DNA from: JASHPR01 sp963833885
GTDB lineage: Bacteria > Actinomycetota > Actinomycetes > Streptosporangiales > Streptosporangiaceae
Direction: 5' to 3'
Assembly (NCBI GenBank): GCA_963833885.1
Contig: CAWHZU010000015.1
Coordinates: forward strand, 124,001-188,000
DNA: 64,000 nt
Part shown: positions 33,580 through 41,533 of the stretch, piece after piece
Position numbering within the stretch: position 1 is the first letter of the stretch
How the letters are laid out: every line of letters starts with the position of its first letter
Made by a program: the position numbers and the translations under genes
The notes under the pieces: model-generated
Told to the model about the DNA's origin: nothing
Seen by the model: only the letters and a program-made list of their open reading frames with translations
Databases searched by the model: none

Positions 33580-33646
33580 GCCATGATGGCACCATAGTGG
33601 TGCCATGTCAAGTCAACATGCGCCACGCTTGCGCCATTGTGGCGCC
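33580..33646. promoter_or_regulatory. Nested palindromes, RHH operator candidate
   Basis: Three inverted repeats lie directly upstream of the RHH start: GCCAT-G-ATGGC (33580-33590), ATGGCACCA-TAG-TGGTGCCAT (33586-33606, perfect 9-bp arms) and GCGCCA-TTG-TGGCGC (33631-33645). A further half-site GCGCCAC begins at 33620. The shared form is GxCxCCA-TNG-TGGxGxC, with a 3-nt centre. Confidence 0.65.
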
Positions 33647-33685
33647 ATCGAGCGTCTCGGCTCTTTTCGGCTCTGAGCTGGCCGC

Positions 33686-33714
33686 TTGTCATATGTCGAT
33701 GAGCTACTTATGAT
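33686..33714 (+). promoter_or_regulatory. Leaderless promoter of PadR gene
   Basis: TTGTCA (33686-33691), a 17-nt spacer and TATGAT (33709-33714) place the start point at or next to the ATG at 33721, so the mRNA is leaderless. TGTCAT (33687-33692) and ATGACA (33713-33718) form an inverted repeat spanning both hexamers, a likely PadR site. Confidence 0.6.
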
Positions 33715-33720
33715 GACAGC

Positions 33721-34083
33721 ATGAATACGTCGAAGGCCGAGATGAGGGAGCCGACCTACTTCCTGCTGGCGTCCCTTCTCGATGGGCCCCTGCACGGCTA
33801 CGCGATCATCCAGCGCGCGGCGGAGCTGTCGGACGGCCGGGTCCGCATGGCCACCGGGACCCTCTACACCGCACTGGACCGCCTGACGGCCGAGGGCTAC
33901 GTGCGGCTGGTGAGCGAGGAGATCGTCAACGGCAGGGCCCGTCGCTCGTACGGGCTGACCGAGTCGGGCTCGGCCGCGCTGCGCGCCGAGGCGACCCGGA
34001 TGGCGGCCGCGGCCGAGCTGGTGACGAGGCGTGAGGTGCGCTCCCGGCGGGGCGCCGCGATCCGGAAGGAGCGGCTCGCATGA
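33721..34083 (+). CDS. PadR-family transcriptional regulator
   Basis: A 120-residue winged-helix protein. EPTYFLLASLLDGPLHGYAI is the PadR N-terminal helix-turn signature, followed by TGTLYTALDRLTAEGYVRLV and RRSYGLTESGSAAL, which form the recognition helix and wing. It is leaderless and overlaps the membrane-protein gene behind it by 4 nt. Such pairs usually have PadR repressing its own operon. Confidence 0.92.
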   Translation: MNTSKAEMREPTYFLLASLLDGPLHGYAIIQRAAELSDGRVRMATGTLYTALDRLTAEGYVRLVSEEIVNGRARRSYGLTESGSAALRAEATRMAAAAELVTRREVRSRRGAAIRKERLA

Positions 34084-34937
34084 GCCCGTTTGAGCGGCGC
34101 TGCCGCACGCTGCTGCGCGCCTATCCCCGCTGGTACCGGCGGGTGCGGGGCGAGGAAATGCTTGCCACGCTGCTGGAGTCCAGCCAGCCCGGGCGCAGCT
34201 GGCCGTCGGCTCGCGATTCGCGAGCGCTGGTCATGGGCGGGCTGCGGGTTCGCGCTGCGCAGGACCAGCGGCTGACCACGGCCGCCAACTTGCGTCTGGC
34301 CGCGCAGCTCGGCGCCGTGCTGACCCTGCTCACGCTAGTCGCGGGCAGCCTGACCGCCATCTTCCTGATCTGGGTCCACGCCTACACGCTGAGCACCGGC
34401 GTCGCTCAATCGTCAGTGTGCGGGCTGCTGGGGCTGGCCGTGGTGGTGGCCGCCTGGTTTGGGTCCCGGTCCGTGGTCGCTGTGCTCGCCGCGGCCACAG
34501 CTGCGGCCGCAGCATGGGGGTACTGGGGCAGCGACAAGGCACTGGCGATCCTGCCCGCGGGCCTGCTGATCATGCTGGCCGTTCTGGTATGTCTCGGAGA
34601 GCGCCTGCCGCGTTCCTGGCTATGGCTTGCGGGCGCGTGGTTCGGCTGGAACGTGCTGCAGGCGTTCACTGTGCTCGAGCCGCTGCGTTTCCTCTACAAC
34701 CCGCTGGCCTTCGTCCCCTGGATCATCCTGGGGCTCGTCGTGCTCTGGGCGTTCGTGGATGCGCGGCCGGCGATGGCCATGGCTGTCTATATAGCGTGTA
34801 TGTACGTCGTCTCCCAGTTGCTCAGCGACGTCGGCTACGGGTGGGTGGTGTCGCCGGGGTTGTTTGTGTTCGCGGCCGCAGCGGTCGTATTGGCTTCCGG
34901 CTCCTTCTGGCGGCTGCGCCGTCAGGCCGTGCCCTGA
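34080..34937 (+). CDS. PadR-linked integral membrane protein
   Basis: A 285-residue protein. The N-terminus (FERRCRTLLRAYPRWYRRVRGEEMLATLLE) is a cytoplasmic motif common in membrane proteins encoded after PadR genes. About seven to eight hydrophobic helices follow from residue 80. Function unknown; a membrane-stress or transport role is possible. Confidence 0.75.
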   Translation: MSPFERRCRTLLRAYPRWYRRVRGEEMLATLLESSQPGRSWPSARDSRALVMGGLRVRAAQDQRLTTAANLRLAAQLGAVLTLLTLVAGSLTAIFLIWVHAYTLSTGVAQSSVCGLLGLAVVVAAWFGSRSVVAVLAAATAAAAAWGYWGSDKALAILPAGLLIMLAVLVCLGERLPRSWLWLAGAWFGWNVLQAFTVLEPLRFLYNPLAFVPWIILGLVVLWAFVDARPAMAMAVYIACMYVVSQLLSDVGYGWVVSPGLFVFAAAAVVLASGSFWRLRRQAVP

Positions 34938-35005
34938 CGCGGCGGGTGCTCACCGAACGGGAGAAGGGTGCCCTGGCCGCGGGGGCGCCCTGCCGGTATC
35001 CTTGC

Positions 35006-35024
35006 TTAGGTAAGGCAAGCCTAA
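35006..35024 (+). promoter_or_regulatory. Iron box (DtxR/IdeR operator)
   Basis: TTAGGTAAGGCAAGCCTAA matches the 19-bp DtxR/IdeR consensus TTAGGTTAGGCTAACCTAA at 16 positions. It lies 74 nt before the ATG of the siderophore-interacting protein, indicating repression under iron sufficiency. Confidence 0.85.
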
Positions 35025-35097
35025 CTAGAATATCGCTGATATATCATTGCCAGGCGATCTGAAGCGTGGCCCCGAGCCGCCTCAGCGAAGGAGATAC

Positions 35098-35904
35098 ATG
35101 ACCGTCCCGCAAGCGCCGCCCAGGCGCCGCCGCCGCCCGTTCCGCCAGATTGAAGTCGTGGGCGTGCAGCGCCTCGGAGACCGCTTCGTCTCGGTGCTGT
35201 TCACCGGGGCTCTCGACGGGTTCGAGGAGGTGCTGCCCGCTCAGCACATCAAGCTGATGATTCCCGAGTCCGGGGAGCGCACCGTCACGCTGCCCGAGAA
35301 CGGACCGGACGGGCCGATCTGGCCTGCCGACCGGCCCCAGCCTGCCCGGCGCACTTACACGCCCCGGCGGTTCGATTCGGAGGCGGGCACGCTCGAGGTG
35401 CAGTTCCTGCTGCACGGCGACGGGCCGGCCTCGGCCTGGGCCGAGCGGGCTGCGGTTGGCGACCGGCTTGCCATCGCCGGCCCGGGCGGCCGCCCGGTAC
35501 CGCTCGACCCCGGCGAGGCACGCTGGATCATCGCCGGTGACGAGAGTGCCGTCCCGGCCATCGGCACGCTCCTCGACGCCCTGCCGGCCAGTTCGGTCGA
35601 GGCCGTCTACGTGGAGGGCGCCAAGGCCGAGGTGGGCGACGCCATCTCCGGCGGCTGGCCGGCGATCACCTGGCTCCCCGCCGACGAGGCCGCGCCGGGC
35701 GCCGCGCTCAACAGCGTGCTCAGCGATCCGGCGACGGTGAACGGCAGCCGGGTGTGGGTGGCGTGCGAGTCCCTGGCCGTCCGCGACATCCGGCGGGCGC
35801 TGTTCGACAAGGACAAGATCGCTGCCTCGCACCTGGTGACCCGCGGCTACTGGCGGTCCGGTGAGGTCAACCACCCCGATCACGACTACGGCGAGGACGA
35901 CTAA
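35098..35904 (+). CDS. Siderophore-interacting protein (ferric-siderophore reductase)
   Basis: A 268-residue flavoprotein of the ViuB/SIP family that reduces ferric siderophores in the cytoplasm to release iron. The FAD motif RRTYTPRRFD (RxYTxR) lies near residue 82, with ARWIIAGDESAVPAIGTLLD as the NAD(P)H-side loop. The C-terminal RGYWRSGEVNHPDHD is typical. AAGGAG lies 4 nt before the ATG. The iron box upstream explains its regulation. Confidence 0.92.
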   Translation: MTVPQAPPRRRRRPFRQIEVVGVQRLGDRFVSVLFTGALDGFEEVLPAQHIKLMIPESGERTVTLPENGPDGPIWPADRPQPARRTYTPRRFDSEAGTLEVQFLLHGDGPASAWAERAAVGDRLAIAGPGGRPVPLDPGEARWIIAGDESAVPAIGTLLDALPASSVEAVYVEGAKAEVGDAISGGWPAITWLPADEAAPGAALNSVLSDPATVNGSRVWVACESLAVRDIRRALFDKDKIAASHLVTRGYWRSGEVNHPDHDYGEDD

Positions 35905-35914
35905 CCGCAAGCTG

Positions 35915-36832
35915 TCAGCGGCCGGGCTCCAGCCATCGTGTCAGGGCGTCGATCGTCTGCTGCAGTGCCTGCTGCGCGGCCCCGGGTGCGCCCGACCACA
36001 TGTGGTCCGCGGCCGGATAGACCACGAGTTCAGCGTTCAGGCCCGTCTCTTGGAGTGCGCTGTGCAGCCGTTCACTCTGCACGCACGGGACGAGGCGGTC
36101 GGCCGCGCCGTGCAGCAACAGGAACGGCGGGGCTCCGGGGGAGACGTGCGTGATCGGGCTGGCCTGCGCGGCGGCGTCGGGGACGACGGGCGGCGGCGCG
36201 CCCAGCAGCCGGGCCTCGCGGGTGTCCGGGTCCATCGGGTCGGTGCCCGTGTCCGCGGCCATCATCCGCAGGTCGCTCGGCGCGTACCAGGCGACGACCG
36301 CGCAGACCTCGCTGGACGGCCCGGTGACGCCGACGTCGCCCTCGAGCGCGGGGTCGCCGGTGGTCAGGCCGAGCAGCTCGGCGAGGTGCCCGCCGGCCGA
36401 CTCGCCCCAGGCCGCGATACGGTCGCCGTCGATGCCCAGCTCACCGGCGCGGGCGCGCAGCCAGCGCACCGCGGCCTTGACGTCGTGCAGCTGCGCGGGC
36501 CAGGTCGCCTCACCGGACAGCCGGTAGTCGGCGCTGGCAACGGCGATGCCGGCGCGCGCCACCTGCTCGAACGGTGAGGGCAGTACGCCGCGGAACGCGG
36601 GGCCCGCGAGATGGCGGCTGCCCGCCCGCCAGCCACCGCCGTGCAGGAACAGCACGGCCGGCGCCGGATCTTCGGAGCGCAGCGGCAGCCACACGTCGAT
36701 CTCCAGCGGGCGGATCCCAGGCAGGGCGGCGTACGGCACGCCCGTCAGGAGGCGTGTCCCGCGGGATGTTTCGAGCGGCGGCGGCAGCGGCGCGTCGTGC
36801 GCCGGCGGCGGGATGAAGGCGGGGGTCGGCAT
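35915..36832 (-). CDS. Alpha/beta hydrolase (esterase/lipase family)
   Basis: A 305-residue hydrolase of the hormone-sensitive-lipase-like group. It has the oxyanion motif HGGGW (64-68), the nucleophile elbow GESAGGH with Ser145, the acid in LLHGAADRLVP and His in AADHMWSG. No signal peptide. It lies 14 nt downstream of the cupin gene on the same strand, so the two are co-transcribed and may act on one small-molecule ester. Confidence 0.9.
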   Translation of the reverse strand: MPTPAFIPPPAHDAPLPPPLETSRGTRLLTGVPYAALPGIRPLEIDVWLPLRSEDPAPAVLFLHGGGWRAGSRHLAGPAFRGVLPSPFEQVARAGIAVASADYRLSGEATWPAQLHDVKAAVRWLRARAGELGIDGDRIAAWGESAGGHLAELLGLTTGDPALEGDVGVTGPSSEVCAVVAWYAPSDLRMMAADTGTDPMDPDTREARLLGAPPPVVPDAAAQASPITHVSPGAPPFLLLHGAADRLVPCVQSERLHSALQETGLNAELVVYPAADHMWSGAPGAAQQALQQTIDALTRWLEPGR

Positions 36833-36846
36833 GGCTCTGCGGTGGC

Positions 36847-37401
36847 TCAGGCGTCAGGCCAGTCGAAGCCCTGGAAGAACTGCGTGCGATGGGCCTGCCC
36901 GGCCGCCTGTATCTGCGGGAAGTCCGGGATGAACGGCGGCTGCTCCGGGTCGCCGGAGTCCGCCGGGGTGCCCATCTGCTGGAAGAACCGCTCAAAACCG
37001 CCGCTGAGCACGCCGAGCATGCGGGCCGCCCGTTCCACCCGGTAGGCGTGGGTCAGGCCGGCGGGCACGAAGCCAAAGTCGCCCGGGCCGAGCAGCCGCG
37101 AGGTCTTCTGGCCCGCCCGGTCCTGGACGAACACGCGTACCTGCCCGTCGAGGACGTAGAACGTCTCGTGCGTGTCCGCGTGAGTGTGCGTCGGGACGAT
37201 GTCGCCGGCGGGGGACTGGCTGGTGATGATGCCGAACTGGCCATCGGTCTCGTCGCCGCTGAGCAGCACCGTGAACAGGTCGCCGAAGAGCTTCGCGTGC
37301 TCGCCCTCACCGCGGCTGAGGAAGAAAGCATCCGGGCTGCCCGGGAGCAGGCCCTTCCACCGGGGGCCTTGCGCGGGGTCGATCAGGTACTCGAACGTCA
37401 T
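36847..37401 (-). CDS. Cupin-domain protein, quercetin-dioxygenase-like
   Basis: A 184-residue single cupin. Metal ligands are seen in PTHTHADTHETFYVLDGQVRVFV (His-x-His, Glu) and the second cupin motif PGDFGFVPAGLTHAYRVE (His). Similar proteins are annotated as quercetin 2,3-dioxygenase; the real substrate is unknown. First gene of the cupin/esterase unit. Confidence 0.82.
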   Translation of the reverse strand: MTFEYLIDPAQGPRWKGLLPGSPDAFFLSRGEGEHAKLFGDLFTVLLSGDETDGQFGIITSQSPAGDIVPTHTHADTHETFYVLDGQVRVFVQDRAGQKTSRLLGPGDFGFVPAGLTHAYRVERAARMLGVLSGGFERFFQQMGTPADSGDPEQPPFIPDFPQIQAAGQAHRTQFFQGFDWPDA

Positions 37402-37601
37402 CGGGCGAGACTACACATTCCGGTGAAGTTTGGCCCACTGCGGGCATCTCGTCACGATCTTCTGGCGACAGCGAACCAGGGCGGGACCTGCAGTTGTGGG
37501 ACCCGGCCGCCGCATCGGCGTCCCGTTCGGGATTACCAGCCCCAACGAATCCGTTAACGCGATCGCGTTCGCCCCGATCGGGGCCGGGACATGGTGAGGT
37601 T

Positions 37602-38030
37602 ATGGACGAGCTGGTCAAATGCCCGAACTGCGGGCGCAGGAACCGGGTGCCGGCCGCAGCGTCGGGGCACCCGCAGTGCGGCAACTGCCACAAGCCGCTG
37701 CCGTGGATCGCCGACGCGGGCGAGGACACCTTCGCCGAGATCGCTGAGGCCGCGTCCGTTCCCGTTGTGGTGGACCTGTGGGCGCCGTGGTGCGGGCCCT
37801 GCCGGATGGTGAGCCCGGCCCTGGAGAAGGTGGCCACCGAGATGGCGGGGAAGATCAAGCTGGTCAAGGTCAACGTGGACGAGGCGCCGCGGCTGCAGCA
37901 GCGGTTCGGCGTGCAGGCGATCCCGACCCTGTTGCTGCTGCGCAAGGGCGAGGTCATCGCGCGCCAAATCGGGGCCGTGCCCGAGCAGGCGATCAAGGCA
38001 TGGGTGAACCAGGCCCTGCAGCCTGGCTGA
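37602..38030 (+). CDS. Thioredoxin with N-terminal zinc ribbon
   Basis: A 142-residue thioredoxin-2-like protein. The N-terminal CPNCG...CGNCH (Cys7, Cys10, Cys26, Cys29) binds zinc. The thioredoxin fold follows, with active site WCGPC (Cys64/Cys67) and the cis-Pro in AIPTLLLLRKG. It reduces protein disulfides. The ATG at 37602 is chosen so that the zinc ribbon stands at the N-terminus. A ribosome site GTGAGG is weak. Confidence 0.93.
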   Translation: MDELVKCPNCGRRNRVPAAASGHPQCGNCHKPLPWIADAGEDTFAEIAEAASVPVVVDLWAPWCGPCRMVSPALEKVATEMAGKIKLVKVNVDEAPRLQQRFGVQAIPTLLLLRKGEVIARQIGAVPEQAIKAWVNQALQPG

Positions 38031-38106
38031 GTCGTCCCGATCCCCTACGATGATCGGCTGGCAGGCAAGCTCGAGATGACGCCGCGATGCGCGGGAGGTA
38101 TCCCTG

Positions 38107-38280
38107 ATGACTACATACCGGATGGTTTACGGAGACGACGAGGAAGTCGTGCGGGAGACGTACGACGACATCACCTCGGTTGAGCGGGAGGATGGCTGGC
38201 TCGTCCTGTTCCGCGGCAACGACGCGATCCTGCGGGTGCAGGAAGAGCACGTGCAGGAGTTCGAGCAGGTCAACTCGTAA
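38107..38280 (+). CDS. Small acidic protein, unknown function
   Basis: A 57-residue ORF with a good GGGAGG ribosome site about 8 nt before the ATG. The sequence begins MTTYRMVYGDDEEVVRETYD and continues with a WLVLFRGNDAILRVQEEHV beta-rich core, like a small SH3-type or barrel protein. I do not recognise the family. It stands alone between thioredoxin and the DUF4262 gene. Confidence 0.65.
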   Translation: MTTYRMVYGDDEEVVRETYDDITSVEREDGWLVLFRGNDAILRVQEEHVQEFEQVNS

Positions 38281-38363
38281 CGGCCAGGGCGGCTCGCGCA
38301 GCGCCGCCGAACTGTCGGCCCCTGCCCGGATAGTGGTTATTGCCACGATCTGAGGAGGCAGGC

Positions 38364-38849
38364 ATGTGCTGGGAATGTGACCATCCGGGCGCTACGCGGG
38401 ACGACTATCTCCACTACGTGAGCGGCGTCATCGCGGAGCACGGCTGGGCGGTGCAGGGCGTCGAGCGTGACCGGATCCACCCGCCGTGGGCCTACACCGT
38501 CGGGCTCACCGGGCATGGCGAGCCCGAACTCGTCGTGACCGGATTGCCGCTGCGCCGCGCCGCCGTCCTGCTCGACGACGTCGCCGGGCACGTCATGCAC
38601 GCCGCGGCGCCGAGGCCGGGGGAGCAGATCGCGCTGCGCGACGGTCCGCTGATCGAGATCGTCAAGGTGGCCGTGCCGTCCGCGCACCTGGTGATGGCCG
38701 TCGAGATGTATGGGCGCGGGCTGCGAGCGCTGCAGGTTGTGCACGCCGATGACCGGGGTCACTGGCCGTGGGAGACGGGATACCGCGGCGTGCGCGGCGG
38801 TCAGCCTGTCCTCGGGTCCCGCGCTCCCGCCCGCCGCCGGGCGGCGTGA
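38364..38849 (+). CDS. DUF4262-family protein
   Basis: A 161-residue protein. The start CWECDHPG and the stretch WAYTVGLTGHGEPELVVTGLP are typical of DUF4262, a family of unknown role. GAGGAGG precedes the ATG at 38364. The C-terminal 15 residues are Arg/Ala-rich. Confidence 0.8.
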   Translation: MCWECDHPGATRDDYLHYVSGVIAEHGWAVQGVERDRIHPPWAYTVGLTGHGEPELVVTGLPLRRAAVLLDDVAGHVMHAAAPRPGEQIALRDGPLIEIVKVAVPSAHLVMAVEMYGRGLRALQVVHADDRGHWPWETGYRGVRGGQPVLGSRAPARRRAA

Positions 38850-38865
38850 GGTGAAACCGGCCCTG

Positions 38866-40014
38866 TTAAGCAGAGCCGCGCTCGACCAGCTCGCTGCTCA
38901 GCAGGACGTGGACCGGCTGGCGGACCCGCCCGGCGATCTGGTCGTCCAGGATCTGCAGTGCCTCCAGCGCGGTCTGCTCGATCGGGTTGCGCATGGTGGT
39001 GAGGGCGGGCTCGACCATGGTGGCGGCGGCCGAGTTGTCGAAGCCGACCACGGCCACGTCCTGCGGGATGCGCCGCCCGGCGTCGCGTAGCGCCCCGATC
39101 GCGCCGACCGCCATCAGGTCCGAGGCGACGAACAGCCCGCGCAGGTCCGGGTTCCGGTCGAGCAGCTGCTGGGCGCCGAGCCGGCCGCTTTGCACCGACC
39201 AGTCGCCGGCGGCTACCAGGCCGGTGCGGAACTGGTCCCCGATCGCGCGCCGGTAGCCCTCGAAGCGCTCGCGGCCGCTGCTGGTGTGCATGGGACCGGT
39301 CACGGTGCCGATCGGGCCGCCGACGCGGCCGGCGAGATAGCTCACGACGGTGAACGCCGCCTTTTCGTCGTCGATCGCCACCCAGGAGAACGCGTCCTCG
39401 AAGCCAAGCGGCTTGCCGAGCACGACCAGCGGCAGGTGGTTCGACAGCAGCCGGCCCAGCAGCGGCTCCCGTTCGTGTGTCAGGGCCAGCAGCGCCCCGT
39501 CCACGTGCCCCAGGGTGAGGTACTCGCCAAGGAAGTTCTCTTCCTCTTCGTCCTGGGCGGTCGTCATCAGCAGGTGGCGGCCGTTCGCGCGCAGCTGGCG
39601 GGAGAAGACGCGGACGAACAGCCCGAAGTTGGGGTCCTCGAACAGGCGTTCCTCGCGGTCGGAGATCACGAAGGCGATGGAGCCGGTGTGGCCGCGGGCG
39701 AGGTTTCGTGCCGCCTGGTTGACCGAGTAGCCGAGGGCGTCGATCGCGGCGTTCACGGTGTCGAGGACCGCCGGGCGCACGTTGCGGCCGCCGTTAATCA
39801 CCCGGGAGACCGTCCCGCGGGACACGCCAGCCAGCCGGGCCACGTCCTCGATCGTCGGCCGCCGCGCTGCTCCGGCCGCCGCGCCGCCGCCCGCTGCTCC
39901 GGCCCCCGCGCCGCCGCCCGCTGCTCCGGCCCCCGCGGCGCCCCCGCTGCCCGCCTCTCCGGCCGCCGGACGCCGCTGTGCCGGAGCGGCGGTGCGCTCA
40001 TCCGAGGTGGCCAC
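38866..40014 (-). CDS. LacI-family repressor of galactoside locus
   Basis: A 382-residue LacI protein. The helix-turn-helix TIEDVARLAGVSRGTVSRVI lies near 54-73, the hinge follows (GYSVNQAARNLARG), then the sugar-sensing core, ending IEQTALEALQILDDQI. The N-terminus is preceded by a 50-residue Ala/Gly-rich tail with a 9-residue repeat (GAGAAGGGA-type, 27-nt period), unusual for the family; a later start is possible. It is divergent from the importer/galactosidase operon, with operators between, and should release DNA on binding a galactoside. Confidence 0.92.
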   Translation of the reverse strand: MATSDERTAAPAQRRPAAGEAGSGGAAGAGAAGGGAGAGAAGGGAAAGAARRPTIEDVARLAGVSRGTVSRVINGGRNVRPAVLDTVNAAIDALGYSVNQAARNLARGHTGSIAFVISDREERLFEDPNFGLFVRVFSRQLRANGRHLLMTTAQDEEEENFLGEYLTLGHVDGALLALTHEREPLLGRLLSNHLPLVVLGKPLGFEDAFSWVAIDDEKAAFTVVSYLAGRVGGPIGTVTGPMHTSSGRERFEGYRRAIGDQFRTGLVAAGDWSVQSGRLGAQQLLDRNPDLRGLFVASDLMAVGAIGALRDAGRRIPQDVAVVGFDNSAAATMVEPALTTMRNPIEQTALEALQILDDQIAGRVRQPVHVLLSSELVERGSA

Positions 40015-40043
40015 GACTGCATCTTAACCGCCTGGACTGGCTT

Positions 40044-40128
40044 TTTGTGCACGCTCCCAAATCGTGCATTGCCAGCCATAGATGCGGCTGTTAGAGTCTC
40101 CAGCCAAAAGTTGGGAACGCTCCCAAAC
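40044..40128. promoter_or_regulatory. LacI-type operators in divergent region
   Basis: The main site TTGGGAACGCTCCCAA (40111-40126) has the CG centre and near-perfect half-sites of LacI-family operators. A second, weaker site centred on CG 40052-40053 has the strong right half GCTCCCAA. Two sites about 66 bp apart could support looping and control of both directions. Confidence 0.7.
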
Positions 40129-40197
40129 TTAGCTTCGGGGCCTCGTCGCCACGGCCTGCGTGCTGCGCGGCCGGGGCAGTTCAGGAGGTAGCGGCAC

Positions 40198-41529
40198 ATG
40201 ACGTCTTCGATCCGTAAGGCCCGGCCCCGCGGCAGACTGCTGCTGGCGGCCGGGGCCGCGGTGTGCGCCCTCGCGCTCGCCGCGTGCAGCAGCAGTGGCA
40301 GCGGTTCCACGCCGGCCGCCAGCACCGGAAAGGTCACCCTGACCTTCTGGTCCTGGGTGCCCGGCATCTCACAGTCGGTCAACCTCTGGAACAAGTCCCA
40401 CCCGAACATCCACGTGAACCTGAGTGAGGTGACCTCCGGCGGTGCGGGAACCTACGCCAAGATGTTCAGCGCGCTGCAGGCCGGGAACGCGCCCGACCTC
40501 GGCCAGATCGAGTACGCGACCCTGCCGAACTTTGAGCACGTCGGCGGGCTGGACAACCTGGCCTCCTACGGCGCGGGCAGCGTCAAGCAGGACTTCGTCC
40601 CGTGGACCTGGTCGCAGGTGACCCAGGGCAGCGCCGTGTACGCCATACCCCAGGACACCGGGCCGATGGGCCTGTTCTACCGCGCCGACCTGTTCAAGAG
40701 GTACGGGCTCACCGTGCCGACGACCTGGGCGGAGTACCTGGCCGACGCCAAGAAGCTGCACGCCGCCAACCCGAACGCCTACATCGCCGCGTTCCCGGCC
40801 AACGACGCGCAGTGGTTCGCGGGCCTCGCCTGGCAGGCCGGGGCCAAGTGGTTCAGCACCTCGGGCGACACGTGGGTAACCGGCATCGACGACTCGCCGT
40901 CGGTGCAGGTCGCCAACTTCTGGCAGCAGCTGATCAGCGATCACCTCGTGAAGGTCGAGCCAGACTTCGCCTCAGGGTGGTACAAGGACCTCTCCGACGG
41001 CACCCTGCTCACCTGGCCGACGGCGGTCTGGGGCGAGAACACCCTGGTCACCAACGCCGCCACGACCAAGGGCGACTGGCGGGTGGCCGCGATGCCGAAC
41101 TGGGGATCCACGCCGGCCAACGGCAACTGGGGCGGCTCCACGACGGTGGTCTTCAAGGACAGCAAGCACCCGGCGCAGGCAGCGCAGTTCGCCAAGTGGC
41201 TGAACACGAACCCGCAGAGCATCACCGGCCTGATCACCAAGGGCGGCCTGTACCCGGCGGACCTGGCCGGCCAGAAGCAGCCCGCGGCCAACTCCCCGGT
41301 GGCGTTCTACGGCGGCCAGAACATCTGGCAGGTGTTCCAGGCCAACGGGAAGCTCGTGAACACCAGCTTCAAGTGGGGCCCGATCATGAGCACGACCTTC
41401 ACCCAGATGGAGGACGGCTTCGGCAAGTCGACGAGCGGTTCCGGGTCGCTCGCCCAGGTGCTGACGTCGACGCAGTCCCAGACCGTCAGCACGATGAAGT
41501 CGCAGGGCTTCTCGGTGACGTCCGGCTGA
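40198..41529 (+). CDS. CUT1 sugar-binding lipoprotein
   Basis: A 443-residue extracellular solute-binding protein (family 1). It has signal with lipobox LALAAC (Cys30), a Ser-rich linker, then VTLTFWSWVPGISQSVNLWN, the usual N-lobe start, and AIPQDTGPMGLFYRADLF in the hinge region. It delivers an oligosaccharide to the two permeases that follow. GGAGG lies 8 nt before the ATG. First gene of the operon. Confidence 0.93.
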   Translation: MTSSIRKARPRGRLLLAAGAAVCALALAACSSSGSGSTPAASTGKVTLTFWSWVPGISQSVNLWNKSHPNIHVNLSEVTSGGAGTYAKMFSALQAGNAPDLGQIEYATLPNFEHVGGLDNLASYGAGSVKQDFVPWTWSQVTQGSAVYAIPQDTGPMGLFYRADLFKRYGLTVPTTWAEYLADAKKLHAANPNAYIAAFPANDAQWFAGLAWQAGAKWFSTSGDTWVTGIDDSPSVQVANFWQQLISDHLVKVEPDFASGWYKDLSDGTLLTWPTAVWGENTLVTNAATTKGDWRVAAMPNWGSTPANGNWGGSTTVVFKDSKHPAQAAQFAKWLNTNPQSITGLITKGGLYPADLAGQKQPAANSPVAFYGGQNIWQVFQANGKLVNTSFKWGPIMSTTFTQMEDGFGKSTSGSGSLAQVLTSTQSQTVSTMKSQGFSVTSG

Positions 41530-41533
41530 GGTC

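Noticed and set aside
33577..33606. Upstream start at 33606 for the ribbon-helix-helix gene
   Set aside because: It would place the start in a perfect palindrome and add a Cys/His-containing segment atypical for the family; the ATG at 33576 is better.
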